NCBI GenBank assembly: GCA_963853835.1
Contig: OY970824.1
Span: forward strand, 68,094,884 to 68,158,883
Length of the DNA: 64,000 nucleotides
Direction of reading: 5' to 3'
Origin: Calendula officinalis
Taxonomy: Eukaryota > Streptophyta > Magnoliopsida > Asterales > Asteraceae
In this document: positions 1 to 10,021 of the stretch, in pieces
Numbering within the stretch: position 1 is the first letter of the stretch
Layout of the letters: the number at the start of each line of letters is the position of its first letter
Notes under the pieces: generated by a model
Seen by the model: only the letters and a program-made list of their open reading frames with translations
What the model was told of the DNA's origin: nothing
Databases searched by the model: none
Program-made: the position numbers and the translations under genes

Positions 1-20
1 TTAAATTAAAATTTCAAATT

Positions 21-236
21 GTTGCTGCCGAGATTCGAACCCGGGTAGGCAGGTACCCCAGATAGGAAGTTACCACTAGGCTATAAGCAACTTGGTGACA
101 ATGTTTCGTACACTAAATATACTAACTGTCCGGAACCCGTTGGACGTTAAAATTAAAAATTTAAAACCCGCACTTACCAAGATTCGAACCCAAGCGGATA
201 GTTACCCCAGACAGGAAGCTTAACACTAGAATGTGA
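21..236 (-). repeat. Two tandem tRNA-like SINE heads
   Basis: Read on the minus strand, 91-21 looks like a tRNA: GTTGCT at one end pairs with AGCAAC at the other, TAGCCTAGTGGTAA resembles a Pol III A box, and GGTTCGAATC is a B box inside a 5-bp T-stem with a 7-nt loop. The second copy, 236-168, keeps the B box (GGGTTCGAATC) and the middle segment but has a decayed A box. Both are followed by the same A/T-rich tail. The D-arm does not fold properly, so a working tRNA gene is unlikely; a tRNA-derived SINE family is the best reading. Confidence 0.5.
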
Positions 237-407
237 AAACGTGATTAAACCGTACGTAAGAAAGGAAAAAATAGCAAGAAAGCAAAAGCAAGCTTACACG
301 TGGTACAATTGGCTACTTATATAGAATGGAATATTCTGCTACATATAAAAATATTATTGTGGCTACTTGTATTATAAATAAATAAAATTAAAAAACACCA
401 TAAATGA

Positions 408-904
408 TTAATTCCTAGGCAATGGCGTCTTCCGGCACACCGGACAAGTAGGATGAACCTTCAACCACGTATCAATACAACTCACGTGAAAAAAGTGCCT
501 ACATTCCGGCAACAACCGGAGGACATCCGCGGATCTATAATCCGCCAAACAAATAGAACAACCGGATCCATTCGCACCGGCGACAGTGTCACCCTTTTTA
601 AGCATCATATCCTCGGAATAAACAAACGTTGGAAAAGTCACGAGGATGTTGGCATCTAGTCCTTGAGGTAATATTTCAACAGAATGGTGGTTGCCGTTGG
701 CATGGTGGTGGTTGTTGGTGGAGGTAAAAGAGACGGTCGAGAATGCCTGCCATTCTTATAGGCGTAGGAAAAGTAGCAGAGGATGATAGACATGTAAAGA
801 ACGATGAAAAAGAATCCTAGGCCGAGGGGCATGGTTCCTTCTTGATTTTCAGTGTCTCCGGTCGAATAGGGTGGTTCTCCGGCGTCCATGGTGGTGTTGA
901 TCAT
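408..904 (-). pseudogene. ATL-type RING-H2 E3 ubiquitin ligase, frameshifted
   Basis: ATL proteins are short membrane-anchored RING-H2 ubiquitin ligases that pair with E2 enzymes. Reading 904 to about 700 gives a short N-terminus and one membrane helix (GLGFFFIVLYMSIILCYFSY) followed by a basic stretch. Reading about 750 to 408 in another frame gives the family GLD box (LPQGLDANI), then FPTFVYSED, then a complete RING-H2: CSIC, PECRHFFHVSCIDTWL, CPVCR. Domain order and size match an ATL exactly, and the stop lies just after the RING. The two halves are joined by a one-base-type frameshift somewhere in 690-760, in a CCACCACC-rich stretch; no AG acceptor is present there for an intron. Either the gene is a young pseudogene or the sequence has an indel error. 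Family assignment is secure; function is uncertain. Confidence 0.85.
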
Positions 905-1462
905 ATTCAGTTGTCAACTTTGGTTGTTTATATGCATGGGAATGTGAAGATAATGTCTAACCTTTGAGTTGCATGAAGGTTTAGTAAATTCTTTATATTT
1001 TTGAAACTTAAACCAAATTTGTATCTTATATATATAGCCGAAGAAGGTCTGAGGGTGTATATCACGGATACGGTGCAGGATTATTAGGATTATTGTTATT
1101 ATTATTATTATTAGGATAATTGTTAGTTTAAATCTAGTAGATATGTTTAAGTTTAGATAAATATTAAGTATTGCAGTTTTATTAGGAATAAATTTTATCT
1201 AGAGCTCTATATAAATACAAGATTTTAGGGTTAGTAATTTGATTATGCTAAATATATTTTATGAAGTGCTTTTGATATCTTGGAGATTAGTTTACTCATC
1301 GAATGTAAATTGTGGGAGAGCCTCTCAACCTTTCGAAAATCAATTAATCTATCTTATATTATTTGTTTATATTCTTAATCTCGTTGGTTCGTATCAATTA
1401 CAATGCTTTGAAAACATATTTCTTAATTTTTAATTCTTTGAGATCTTAGCTTTATTAATTAA
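905..1462. promoter_or_regulatory. Upstream region of the ATL gene, with TATA candidate
   Basis: This is the non-coding interval 5' of the ATL gene. A TATATATATA run at 1027-1036 lies about 125 bp upstream of the ATG on the minus strand and is a plausible TATA box. A (TTA)n microsatellite is at about 1083-1115. No coding potential was recognised. Confidence 0.35.
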
Positions 1463-3524
1463 CTAGCCTATAACCCGTGATAAATCACGGGTGGCTTATA
1501 GAAATTTTCCTAATATTTCATGTATATTGTCATAAATTTTACTTACTTAAGAATACTTTACTCATTGAAAGTTTTGTATCTATGAAATAATTCCGTTGTT
1601 AAAAACATACTTTCCTATATAATTATGAACATTGTATGCATAGATTACATATTCAGGAACAAAAACAAAATTGAGTTTCATAAAGTCATGTGAAAAAAAG
1701 TAATTATCATGCCAAGTTCCTTAAACATTTTAAAGATAAAAAAAAAATAATTGAATTGCATAAAGTCATGTAAAAAAAGGAAATTACCATGGCGGTAATC
1801 AAGTTCAACTTTCCAAAAGAAAGAACGTGCAAATGCAACTACACGTTAGGTAAGATCACCCAAATTTTTTCTACTTCAACTTTGTAAATATATAATCTAT
1901 TAAATATTATTTCTACTTCAACGCCCGTAATTTTGGCAACAATTTAGAATGAAAACATTACCCAACCAAATTTTAAAGGGTTAAAAGTCAATTCAGTGGA
2001 AGTTTGAAGATTAAAACAAACAAACGCTTAATCAAACCAAATTATGTGTGGCTCCGTCCAACCCAACTCGTACTAACCTGCAATAAAATATTATCCATTA
2101 TGACATGAACTCATCACCCAAAATTGGTTAAAGAAAATGTCATATGTATCCCCTTTTGCATTGTAGGTACTGCAATGTTATAACTGCACTCATAGCAAAA
2201 CCCGGTGTTGCCATATTTATGAACTTGCTTTATACATAAACAAAAACATATGAGCAAAAGAATTTTACACTTTACATCCAAACACATATCCTGCCAAACA
2301 TGTTTTACCAAACACATTTAATATTATGCACTTTACTGCCAAACTAATAAATTTGATTAAAAATCTAGTTCATCTAAACAAAAAAAGGTGGAATTTTACA
2401 ACATGCATATAAAGTCGTAATTTGAACAATCACATCAACACACTTCATCATCATCGCCATCTCCGGCTTTGAACAATCACGGATGGCTTATAATTTTTTT
2501 TATAAATATAATACAGCGAACAAAGTAAAAAAGATGTAAGAAGCAAATTATAAAATAGCATACTACAAATTGGTCTAAAGTTGCACTAACTAATATAGTT
2601 GTTCTTAAGTTCAATGTTTTGTTAGCTTGAAATTATGCCCACTACAAATTTCAAGCATATATGACAATAGAATTAAAAAAAAAAAACATGCATTCACCTT
2701 AACATATTTAGGCCATTGACGTCTGCTTTAACATACAAACAAATAAAATTCTTCTCAATTCATCATACATACATAACATATCCACTATTAACATGTAAAA
2801 AACCTGAGGTTAAGTTTCTGATGCCATTAGTTCCTGCAAATAGAACAAAATTTATTAAATTGATCTACAAAAATTCCACCTTTACATTCTCAATTGAGCA
2901 ACTTCATATTCTAAAAATTCAAAAGAGAAAATAGTCAATTCAAAATAATTACAAATAACCATCATGTTGACACAAGCTGGCTGCAAATGAGCTATCAACC
3001 CTCGCCAGTAAGCTAATGACTTGGTTTCAGATTCGTGTTTCATCAGCAGAGTCAGTTTACGTATCAACATACACAATACTAATGGGTTACGTTACATAAT
3101 AAAAACGGTCTAATTTATTTAAACATTTGACGTGGGAGGTTTTACGCAATAAAAACACATTCTCAATAATTGCCAATTTTACATGTTTTGTAAAAGCCTA
3201 TAACCCGTGATGGCTTGTGAAAAATCACATTTTGTAAAAGATACCCACAAAACATGTAACGTAATTGTTGAAAACATGTAACGTAATTGTTGAAAACATG
3301 TAACGTCAAAATTGCCACTTTTACAAAAAATGTAATTTTTATTTTTTAAGTAATTCATTTTACTTGCTTGACCCGCTAGAGATAAAAACATTAACCTCTA
3401 AATTTCATTGGAAAATATACCTTCGAACAAAATAGGTCAATAATTACCCTTGCCAAACAATCTTCCACAAGCATCGCAGCAAATATACCATACAAACCAC
3501 CTTCAAAATGTAATAGAAACCATC

Positions 3525-3820
3525 TGTTGGGTCATATTTAGTTGTAATCAATAGTCTAGGGACTAGTTATGTAACATTGCATATTAGTGTGGTTATGCAA
3601 TTAGGACTAATCTAGATAATTAGTGATAGGTATATAAGGACCATGTGTAATCACTAATTGTAACTTTTTCTCATTAATCACACACACATTTCTGCAATTG
3701 TTCTCTCTACCATCTCTCTAACTTTCTCTCTCTAAAACCCTAATTTGTTCTTCATCTTTCTCACCAAGATCATCATCAAACATCTATTAATGGATTGAAT
3801 CAATGAATCTATGCTTTTCG
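3525..3820 (+). repeat. 5' LTR of the pol-less retrotransposon
   Basis: 296 bp, starting TGTTGGG. A TATATAAGG box at 3631-3639 is the likely transcription signal. It differs from the 3' LTR near 3665 and at its last base (G where the 3' copy ends in A). Confidence 0.93.
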
Positions 3821-3822
3821 AT

Positions 3823-3834
3823 TGGTATCAGAGC
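3823..3834 (+). other. Primer-binding site, initiator tRNA-Met
   Basis: TGGTATCAGAGC lies two bases after the 5' LTR and is the standard plant primer-binding site complementary to the 3' end of initiator tRNA-Met. Confidence 0.9.
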
Positions 3835-4271
3835 ATAATTTCATCTTGAAAACGATCCAAATCCATCAATTGGTGTTAAAATCAGAAGAATCAGTGGGTT
3901 TTTGAAGGTTTTTGAAGAAAAAAAGGGGTTTAAGATCAAAAATCGGATTCAAGGTACTAATTCTTGTTATTATGGATTGAATAGCTTCATTTTGTTGATA
4001 TATTAAGCTTAGAATCAAGTTAGGATCGAATCTAATCCATTCTGATGAAGAATTTGGATTTTTAGGAAAAACCATTAAAGCTTCAAAAACCCTTTAAATT
4101 CAAATTTTCGAACAGATCTAGGTTGTTTTTGAGTAAAATAGTAGTAGTGAATTGAAGGAAATAGTATTTGGGTCATTTTGCAAAAAGAATCGAAGTTTTT
4201 GGCTAAGAAACGACCATTTTAGGATCAAATTAGTGGGTTTTTCTGTTCTGTTCGTCACTGTTCTGCCAAGA

Positions 4272-4592
4272 ACAACTTCGGCCCGAGAACAGTAACAAGT
4301 TCGGCCCGAACTTCAACCCAAAGTTCGGCCCGAACTTCAACCCAAAGTTCGGCCCGAACTTCACCCCGAAGTTCGGCCCTAACTTCACCCCGAACTTCGG
4401 CCCGAACTTCACCCCGAACTTCGGCCCGAACTTCACCCCGAACTTCGGCCCGAACTTCTACACAACTTCGGCCCGAACTTCTACACAACCTCGGCCCGAA
4501 CTTCTACACAACTTCGGCCCGAACTTCTACACAACTTCGGCCCGAACTTCTACACAACTTCGGCCCGAACTTCTACACAACTTCGGCCCGAA
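4272..4592 (+). repeat. 14-copy array of a 23-24 bp hairpin unit in the leader
   Basis: Fourteen tandem units centre on TTCGGCCCGAA. Each can fold on itself (GAAGTTCG/CGAACTTC around a short loop). There are two sub-types, with spacers ending CACCCCG or CTACACAA, so the array grew in at least two rounds. It sits in the untranslated leader between the PBS and the Gag-like ORF. Open frames across it on the minus strand are artefacts of the repeat. Confidence 0.9.
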
Positions 4593-5042
4593 CTCTTTCT
4601 ACACTCGCGTGACAAAAGGGGCTATACTGTAACGATCATAACTTTCAGCTCGGGTGTCCGTTTCGAGCCCACGAGTAACCAAATCGAAGCTAAAGACGAA
4701 GGCTACGACGTGATAAACCGCCGTAGGCGGTTTACCCAACTTGCCGGCCCAAAAACGCTTGTTTCGATCGCTTAATTTGCGTTTTTGTGATTTCTCGGTC
4801 AATTTCCAAACTTCATTTAGCCCCAGTTTCTAACCCGATCGTCGTTTTTCCCTAATTCGAAAATCTTAGGCACATTTAAAGTGTACTTTATCATCTGGAA
4901 TAACCAGTTTAAGATTTCGGTAATTTTGAATTTTTGAAGACCAATCCACGGTCTACATCACATATTCTATTCCAGAACCTTCTCATTCTTAAAATTTTCT
5001 TTACCCCGTTTCAATCAAAAATTCCCGTGAATTGTTCTTAAC

Positions 5043-7424
5043 ATGACTACCAAAGAAACATTGTCTGCCGGGTCGAATGCCCAGGAGGATAAACAGTGCA
5101 TTGCCAACCTGGCATTCATGGCAATACCAACTGAGGCTACAGCTGTGTTAGGCATTCCAAAAGATGATGAAAATGAGGTACTCTCTTTCTCCTTTGACTC
5201 TTTATTATCTGATTCAGACACTGATGAATCAGAGAATTCCTTGTTTAATGAAAAACTTTTTACTAAAATTGATGAGAAATCACATTTGACAAAACAAATA
5301 ACTGATTTGGAATCTGAAAAAGGTCAACTCTTAAATGATTTGAGTGAATTAAGTCAAGTTTCTCTTCAAATAACTCAAGTAAACAAGGAATTACAAAATC
5401 AGTTGTCTACATCAAAATCAGCTCATAAATTTCAAATTTCTGAATTACAAAATAATCTACAAAAACAAGTAAATACAACCAATGAATCCAATACACAAAT
5501 CTTAAAATTAAAGGAAGAAAATTTAACCTTTCGTCGCCAACTTGAAACTCTTGTTCCTCAAGTAAATCAAAATAATCGTTCAAATCAAAAAACACAAGAG
5601 TTACAACAACAATTGTCAACATTTCATGCTGCTCACACCAGTGAGGTAAATCGTCTAAATCACATTATTAATACAAAAAATCTTGAAATTTCTAACCTAA
5701 AAACCATGAAAACGGTGTTGAGTGATAAAGACGACTCCAAGCAGCTGATAAATGACTTGTCGAATCAACTAAGCCGACGGCAAACATGGATGAAGTCCGC
5801 AGACATCAAGATAGAAGACTACCAAGAACAGTTGAAGACGGCTGACATCGAAATTCAAAAATTGAATGAACAAATCAAAAACATAACAAACGATTTTAAA
5901 AAGGAAATCGATGAACAATCAGCAACTATACACAGTCTTACTGTCAGAAAAGAAAATGCTGAAGAACACATCTCAAAACTGGAGCAGACGATTGTGAAAG
6001 CTGGTCATACTGAACAAACGATAAAATTAAACCAGCCTAAAGAGTTCAGATCTTTCAAGTCAAAAGTGGGTCTTGGAGCAGAAAACATCCATCCTCTGGA
6101 AAAAGCTGCAGATGTTCTTCCAACGTTATATAACTACGATTACATGAACTTGGGAATCTGGCAAAGCTTCCTTCATATGCCAGATGAAGAAGCAGAAGTT
6201 GAAAAGTTCAACCGGGAAAAGGAAGAATATGCTCAAATTAGCTTCAATTATGATGCCTTAAACTCAACGTACGAAAAGAAGAAAGCAAAATTTGAAAACA
6301 ATGAGTACTTCCCGATTGTCACTCCAGAAGAATTTTCCATCTCAGATAATGAAGTTTTAAAACAAACCATCGAACCCAAGCTTTATGTTCCAACGTTAAT
6401 TTTAGAAAAGAAAATAGTCCAACTTGAATCTGAAATTGATGAAACTCATAAAGCCTTTGATAAAGAAAAAGAAAAACTTCAAACAAAGATACATAAATTA
6501 GAGGATACGATTTCAGAATTAAAACATAAAACTGACGAAAATGTTTTTCAAAATTCTAAATCTTCATTAATAGGACCGGCACCTGTTAATCCAGTACCAA
6601 TTACTTTGAGAAGAACCTCTAATTCACCAGCCTTAAACGTCTCATTTAGAAACTTAGAGCCTCAGAGCAAGGAGCCCAAGCCCAATGGAGTCAAAGGAGA
6701 TGTGCAGTCTAAGAAGCCGAGTTCGTCTAAGTCTAGTACGCTTAAGAAGTCTAGACCATATACCTCTTCAGTTTCTTCGTCTACTGTTAAAATGAATTGT
6801 AACAACTCCAAAAATTTTACATCTCCGGCAATTGCGTTTGGTACTGTGTATGATGCTTCTGTTTATCGTCCTGTAAATTACTCACCTGATTATGATACTG
6901 TGTTCGTTAAAAATGATAAATTTGGTACAAAGAGATTGTTTGATAAAATCACAAAGAAACAAATCACTGAAACTGACGATCGATTTTTCGTTAGATTAGA
7001 TGCTCCATGTGGTTTGAAAATCAATATTTTCCATAAATCTGGTAAAATTATAAAATCATGCAAAACATGTTTTCCACAAGCATGCAGGAAATCTGTCTCT
7101 CGTCCACCCGAACCTAATCAAAAAGGTTCATCCTCACATGCCTCCAAACAGACGAAGTGTTCTTCCAAAACCCCACCAAACTCTGATAAACATTCGTCTA
7201 CTCGTCGCCAAGTCTTTCGAGGAAATTCCGCACCTAAGTCAACGTCTTCAGGTTCCTCAAACATCGACAACAAAACAGCGACCAAATCTTCAACATTTGT
7301 GAAATACACTTGGATTAAAAATGAAAAATCTCATTTGATTATCCAATCCTCTGAAAAATCTTTAAAATGGGTCGTCAAATCCACGACATCTGAACTGCCT
7401 CCTTGTAGTTCTCCAAAGCTCTAA
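5043..7424 (+). CDS. Gag-like coiled-coil protein of the retrotransposon (793 aa)
   Basis: This is the only long ORF of the element, with an ATG about 1.2 kb after the PBS. Residues about 60-330 are rich in heptad-like K/E/Q/L/N and should form a long coiled coil; a shorter one lies at about 455-500 (KEKEKLQTKIHKLEDTISEL). Residues about 510-600 are basic and Ser-rich. The C-terminal part contains a Cys pair (KSCKTCFPQACRKS) and ends with LKWVVKSTTSELPPC. I cannot find the UBN2 Gag domain, a CCHC zinc knuckle or the protease DTGA motif. Its place in the element and the absence of any other ORF suggest a derived structural protein. It may represent the spacer region of a larger Copia Gag after internal deletion; that is inference. 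The reading frame is undamaged. Confidence 0.75.
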   Translation: MTTKETLSAGSNAQEDKQCIANLAFMAIPTEATAVLGIPKDDENEVLSFSFDSLLSDSDTDESENSLFNEKLFTKIDEKSHLTKQITDLESEKGQLLNDLSELSQVSLQITQVNKELQNQLSTSKSAHKFQISELQNNLQKQVNTTNESNTQILKLKEENLTFRRQLETLVPQVNQNNRSNQKTQELQQQLSTFHAAHTSEVNRLNHIINTKNLEISNLKTMKTVLSDKDDSKQLINDLSNQLSRRQTWMKSADIKIEDYQEQLKTADIEIQKLNEQIKNITNDFKKEIDEQSATIHSLTVRKENAEEHISKLEQTIVKAGHTEQTIKLNQPKEFRSFKSKVGLGAENIHPLEKAADVLPTLYNYDYMNLGIWQSFLHMPDEEAEVEKFNREKEEYAQISFNYDALNSTYEKKKAKFENNEYFPIVTPEEFSISDNEVLKQTIEPKLYVPTLILEKKIVQLESEIDETHKAFDKEKEKLQTKIHKLEDTISELKHKTDENVFQNSKSSLIGPAPVNPVPITLRRTSNSPALNVSFRNLEPQSKEPKPNGVKGDVQSKKPSSSKSSTLKKSRPYTSSVSSSTVKMNCNNSKNFTSPAIAFGTVYDASVYRPVNYSPDYDTVFVKNDKFGTKRLFDKITKKQITETDDRFFVRLDAPCGLKINIFHKSGKIIKSCKTCFPQACRKSVSRPPEPNQKGSSSHASKQTKCSSKTPPNSDKHSSTRRQVFRGNSAPKSTSSGSSNIDNKTATKSSTFVKYTWIKNEKSHLIIQSSEKSLKWVVKSTTSELPPCSSPKL

Positions 7425-7439
7425 ATTGATCATAAAACA

Positions 7440-7524
7440 ATTCTACATAAAACATCTGTCACTAATCGTATAGGACCCATAGATAATTGGGTACCAAACA
7501 TGTTTTAATTGTTTTATGTAGAAT
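7440..7524 (+). other. 15-bp perfect RNA stem just after the Gag-like stop codon
   Basis: ATTCTACATAAAACA (7440-7454) is perfectly complementary to 7510-7524. The enclosed loop has a further stem, ACCCA/TGGGT, at about 7476-7493. It begins 15 nt after the stop codon. Confidence 0.8.
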
Positions 7525-7555
7525 AACCAGCAAGGTGTTTGGAGTTCAGGATGAC

Positions 7556-7663
7556 TTATACACACTTCAGTGTATAACTCGAGCCTCAACAGAATGGCTT
7601 ATACATATTACAGTGTATAACCCGCGCTTCAACAGAATGGCTTTCAAGTACATTTGCTTGAAA
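7556..7663 (+). repeat. Three tandem hairpins with a conserved linker
   Basis: The stems are TTATACAC/GTGTATAA (7556-7577), TTATACA/TGTATAA (7599-7620) and TTTCAAG/CTTGAAA (7642-7663). The linkers share TCAACAGAATGG. Stem sequence changes between copies while pairing is kept. Confidence 0.75.
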
Positions 7664-7689
7664 CCCGTTTTTCATCGATATCATTGGTT

Positions 7690-9689
7690 GAGGGGGAGAA
7701 TTTCTATATTCACTTGTCGAGGGGGAGAAAATCGATATTAATATGTCGAGGGGGAGCATAACTGATTTTATGATTTATGAAACTCAACTGTTGAGGGGGA
7801 GCATCCTTTCAGAACTGCTAACCAATTTTCTAGTGCTCCCTTCAAATATTTTTATGATTATCAATATGGGGTATCAATTTTTGTAATATTCGTAAACGAT
7901 CTCATTACCAATCTCAGTTGGTACTGATTGCATCTGTTTATTACAAATTTTCTTATTATATATTGATAATAAAAAAATTTTTTACCTCAAAACCGTTTTT
8001 CAACCTCTTACAAATTTACAATCTCACAAGTTTATCAATGTTGAGTATTAGCTTTTGCAATATTCGTAAACGATCTCTTTACCAGTCTAGGTTGGTACTG
8101 ATTGCATCTGTTTATTGCAAATTCTCTTATTTCTCATTGCTACCTTTGTGTTCCTTCATTGTCAAAATTCTTCAATTGTAAATCAAATTTTTCTCCTTTC
8201 AAATTCGATTATCATTTTTCAAATCGATTCTCAATTACAAATATTTTTTTTACTCATATTGAGTAGTTGACATCACATTCATATCAACTTTTTATAAATC
8301 AATGATGCTCAACATTCCAAAATTTTTAACTCACTTTGTGCTCACAATGATGTGTTCACAACGTATGATACAAATTTTTGTCATATTCGTAAACGATCTC
8401 TTTACTAGTCTCGATTAGTAAAGATTGCATCTGTTTATGACAACTTTTTCGTCTCTTGTGTTGTGGCTCAATTTTTTCAAAACTCTGATTTTGCACATAA
8501 ATTTTCAATTTTTCAAAAATACTTGTCTGCAACATTCAACACAATTGGCTGTTAAATTCGTCGATCTCTTTACTGATTTCCATCAGTAAAGATTGCATCT
8601 GTTTTTAACACCTTCTTGGATTGAGTGTTCTTACCATTTTTCAAACGATTTTCATTCTTAAACGATCAATGGAGAAATCATTTTTTCATTCTCTCCAAAA
8701 TGTTCAGATTCAATTCTGACATACTCATATTCTCACACACACAAGATCATTTTTAATGCACTGTTAGATCATTGATCTTTGTATATCCGTCGATCTTTTC
8801 TCTGCACAAGTTCAGAGAAAATTGCATCTTTGTAAGCGGTATACTTCACTGATCTTTGATATAACCACACAAATTGATTTCTTTTAAATTTCAAATATTT
8901 GATTAACAATGTCTTTAATCATCGTGTTCGTCATATTCGTAAACGATCTCTTTACTGAAGTTCTTCAGTAAAGATTGCATCTGTTTATGACTTCACGTGA
9001 TTATTGACATCGCTATTCTTAATTTTTCAAATATTTTTCTCCAAGATTCTTGGATAAATCAATTTTTATCTGGTTACTTCATGAGTACTACATGTTACTG
9101 GTTCTAGATTCCGAAACCCACAAATATCAAAATCTTGGCTCACATATTACATCGACACACAATTTCCTCTCTCTCCGTCTTTACGAGAAAAACATTCAGC
9201 ATTAGCATGAGGACCCTGGTCATGATCCTCATGAGGGGGAGAAACGAGCAAGAAATAGTGCAAGTACTGGGTTTATAACTGAACAACGTCAAAAAGAACC
9301 ACAAACATCTCATTAAAGAAGAAAATTTCACATCGTATGTACTCAGATCAACTGCAAAATCAGAAATATTCTAAATCAAGTGAGCATCAATGTATTAAAC
9401 AGAAAATCAAGTGAAGAAGAAGAAGGAACCGATTCATCTAAAGAAATCTCTCTCCAAAATCTCAATCATCACAATCTAAATCTTAAAAGTACAAATCATT
9501 ATCATTCTTTACAAAACTCAAAACATCATTATCATGTCCTCACAAAACCTCTACCACAAAAATCCAAAAACAAAATCCCCAATAATTGAAATCTCAGACA
9601 AATCCTTCCCAACTGATATTTCATTACCAGAACTTTTACGTGAGAAAAGGGTAATTGGCCAACATAATAATTGTTTGTTTGAGGGGGAG
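7690..9689 (+). repeat. Six internal GAGGGGGAG purine tracts
   Basis: GAGGGGGAG occurs at 7690, 7719, 7748, 7793, 9233 and 9681, all on the plus strand. The genuine polypurine tract next to the 3' LTR (about 10010-10021, AAGGGGGAGAT) is very similar. These could be extra plus-strand priming sites or relics of duplicated 3' ends. Confidence 0.7.
7881..8991 (+). ncRNA. Six-copy structured RNA motif with covarying helices
   Basis: Units at 7881-7946, 8054-8121, 8378-8443, 8551-8609, 8781-8844 and 8930-8991. Each has an outer helix, a conserved strand (TTCGTAAACGATC, or the shorter CCGTCGATC form), an inner hairpin, a second conserved strand (TTGCATCTGTT) and the closing outer strand. Outer helices: TTGTAATA/TATTACAA, TTTGCAATA/TATTGCAAA, TTGTCATA/TATGACAA, GTTAAA/TTTAAC, GTATA/TATAC, GTCATA/TATGAC. 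Inner helices: TACCAA/TTGGTA, TACCAG/TTGGTA, CTTTACTA/TAGTAAAG, CTTTACTGA/TCAGTAAAG, TTTTCTCTG/CAGAGAAAA, CTTTACTGAA/TTCAGTAAAG. Pairing is kept while sequence changes, and the core stays constant. The function is unknown to me: a packaging or Gag-binding element, or another functional RNA, are options. No hammerhead core is present. Confidence 0.75.
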
Positions 9690-9885
9690 CATAACCGTTA
9701 TAAACATGTTACCTAAACAACAATTATCAAGCATCATAGATCGACATAAAGCCACAAACTTTAAGAAAAGACTTCCGCTGCTAATCTCTCTATTAATGTG
9801 GGTCTTATTTTTAGTCGATCTATATGTATCTTCAAAGTAAAGTCTTCAAAATACTTCTTGTGGTTGAAAAGCTACAAGAAGTATT
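9666..9885 (+). other. Three further strong hairpins upstream of the 3' LTR
   Basis: Near-perfect stem ATAATTGTTTGTTT/AAACAACAATTAT (about 9666-9727), which encloses a GAGGGGGAG tract. Perfect 10-bp stem ATAGATCGAC/GTCGATCTAT (9736-9745 with 9814-9823). Perfect 12-bp stem AATACTTCTTGT/ACAAGAAGTATT (9850-9861 with 9874-9885). Confidence 0.7.
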
Positions 9886-10021
9886 AGTTTTCACAGGTTA
9901 ACAAAGCTCAAGCTGATCCTGATACATCATCATGCAACGAAATATCTTCCAGGTGCAGCTTTAGCTAAAGATGAAGACTTCGAAGATACGCTTCCCAGAC
10001 TATTGTTACAAAGGGGGAGAT

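Noticed and set aside
4230..4488. Repetitive open frames (EVRAEVRGEVRAEVRG-like) on the minus strand
   Set aside because: They are translations of the 23-24 bp hairpin array, open only because the unit length is near a multiple of three.
7881..8991. CRISPR-like look of spaced repeats
   Set aside because: Repeats have covarying ends and irregular spacing, and lie inside a plant LTR retrotransposon between an ORF and a polypurine tract. No CRISPR context.
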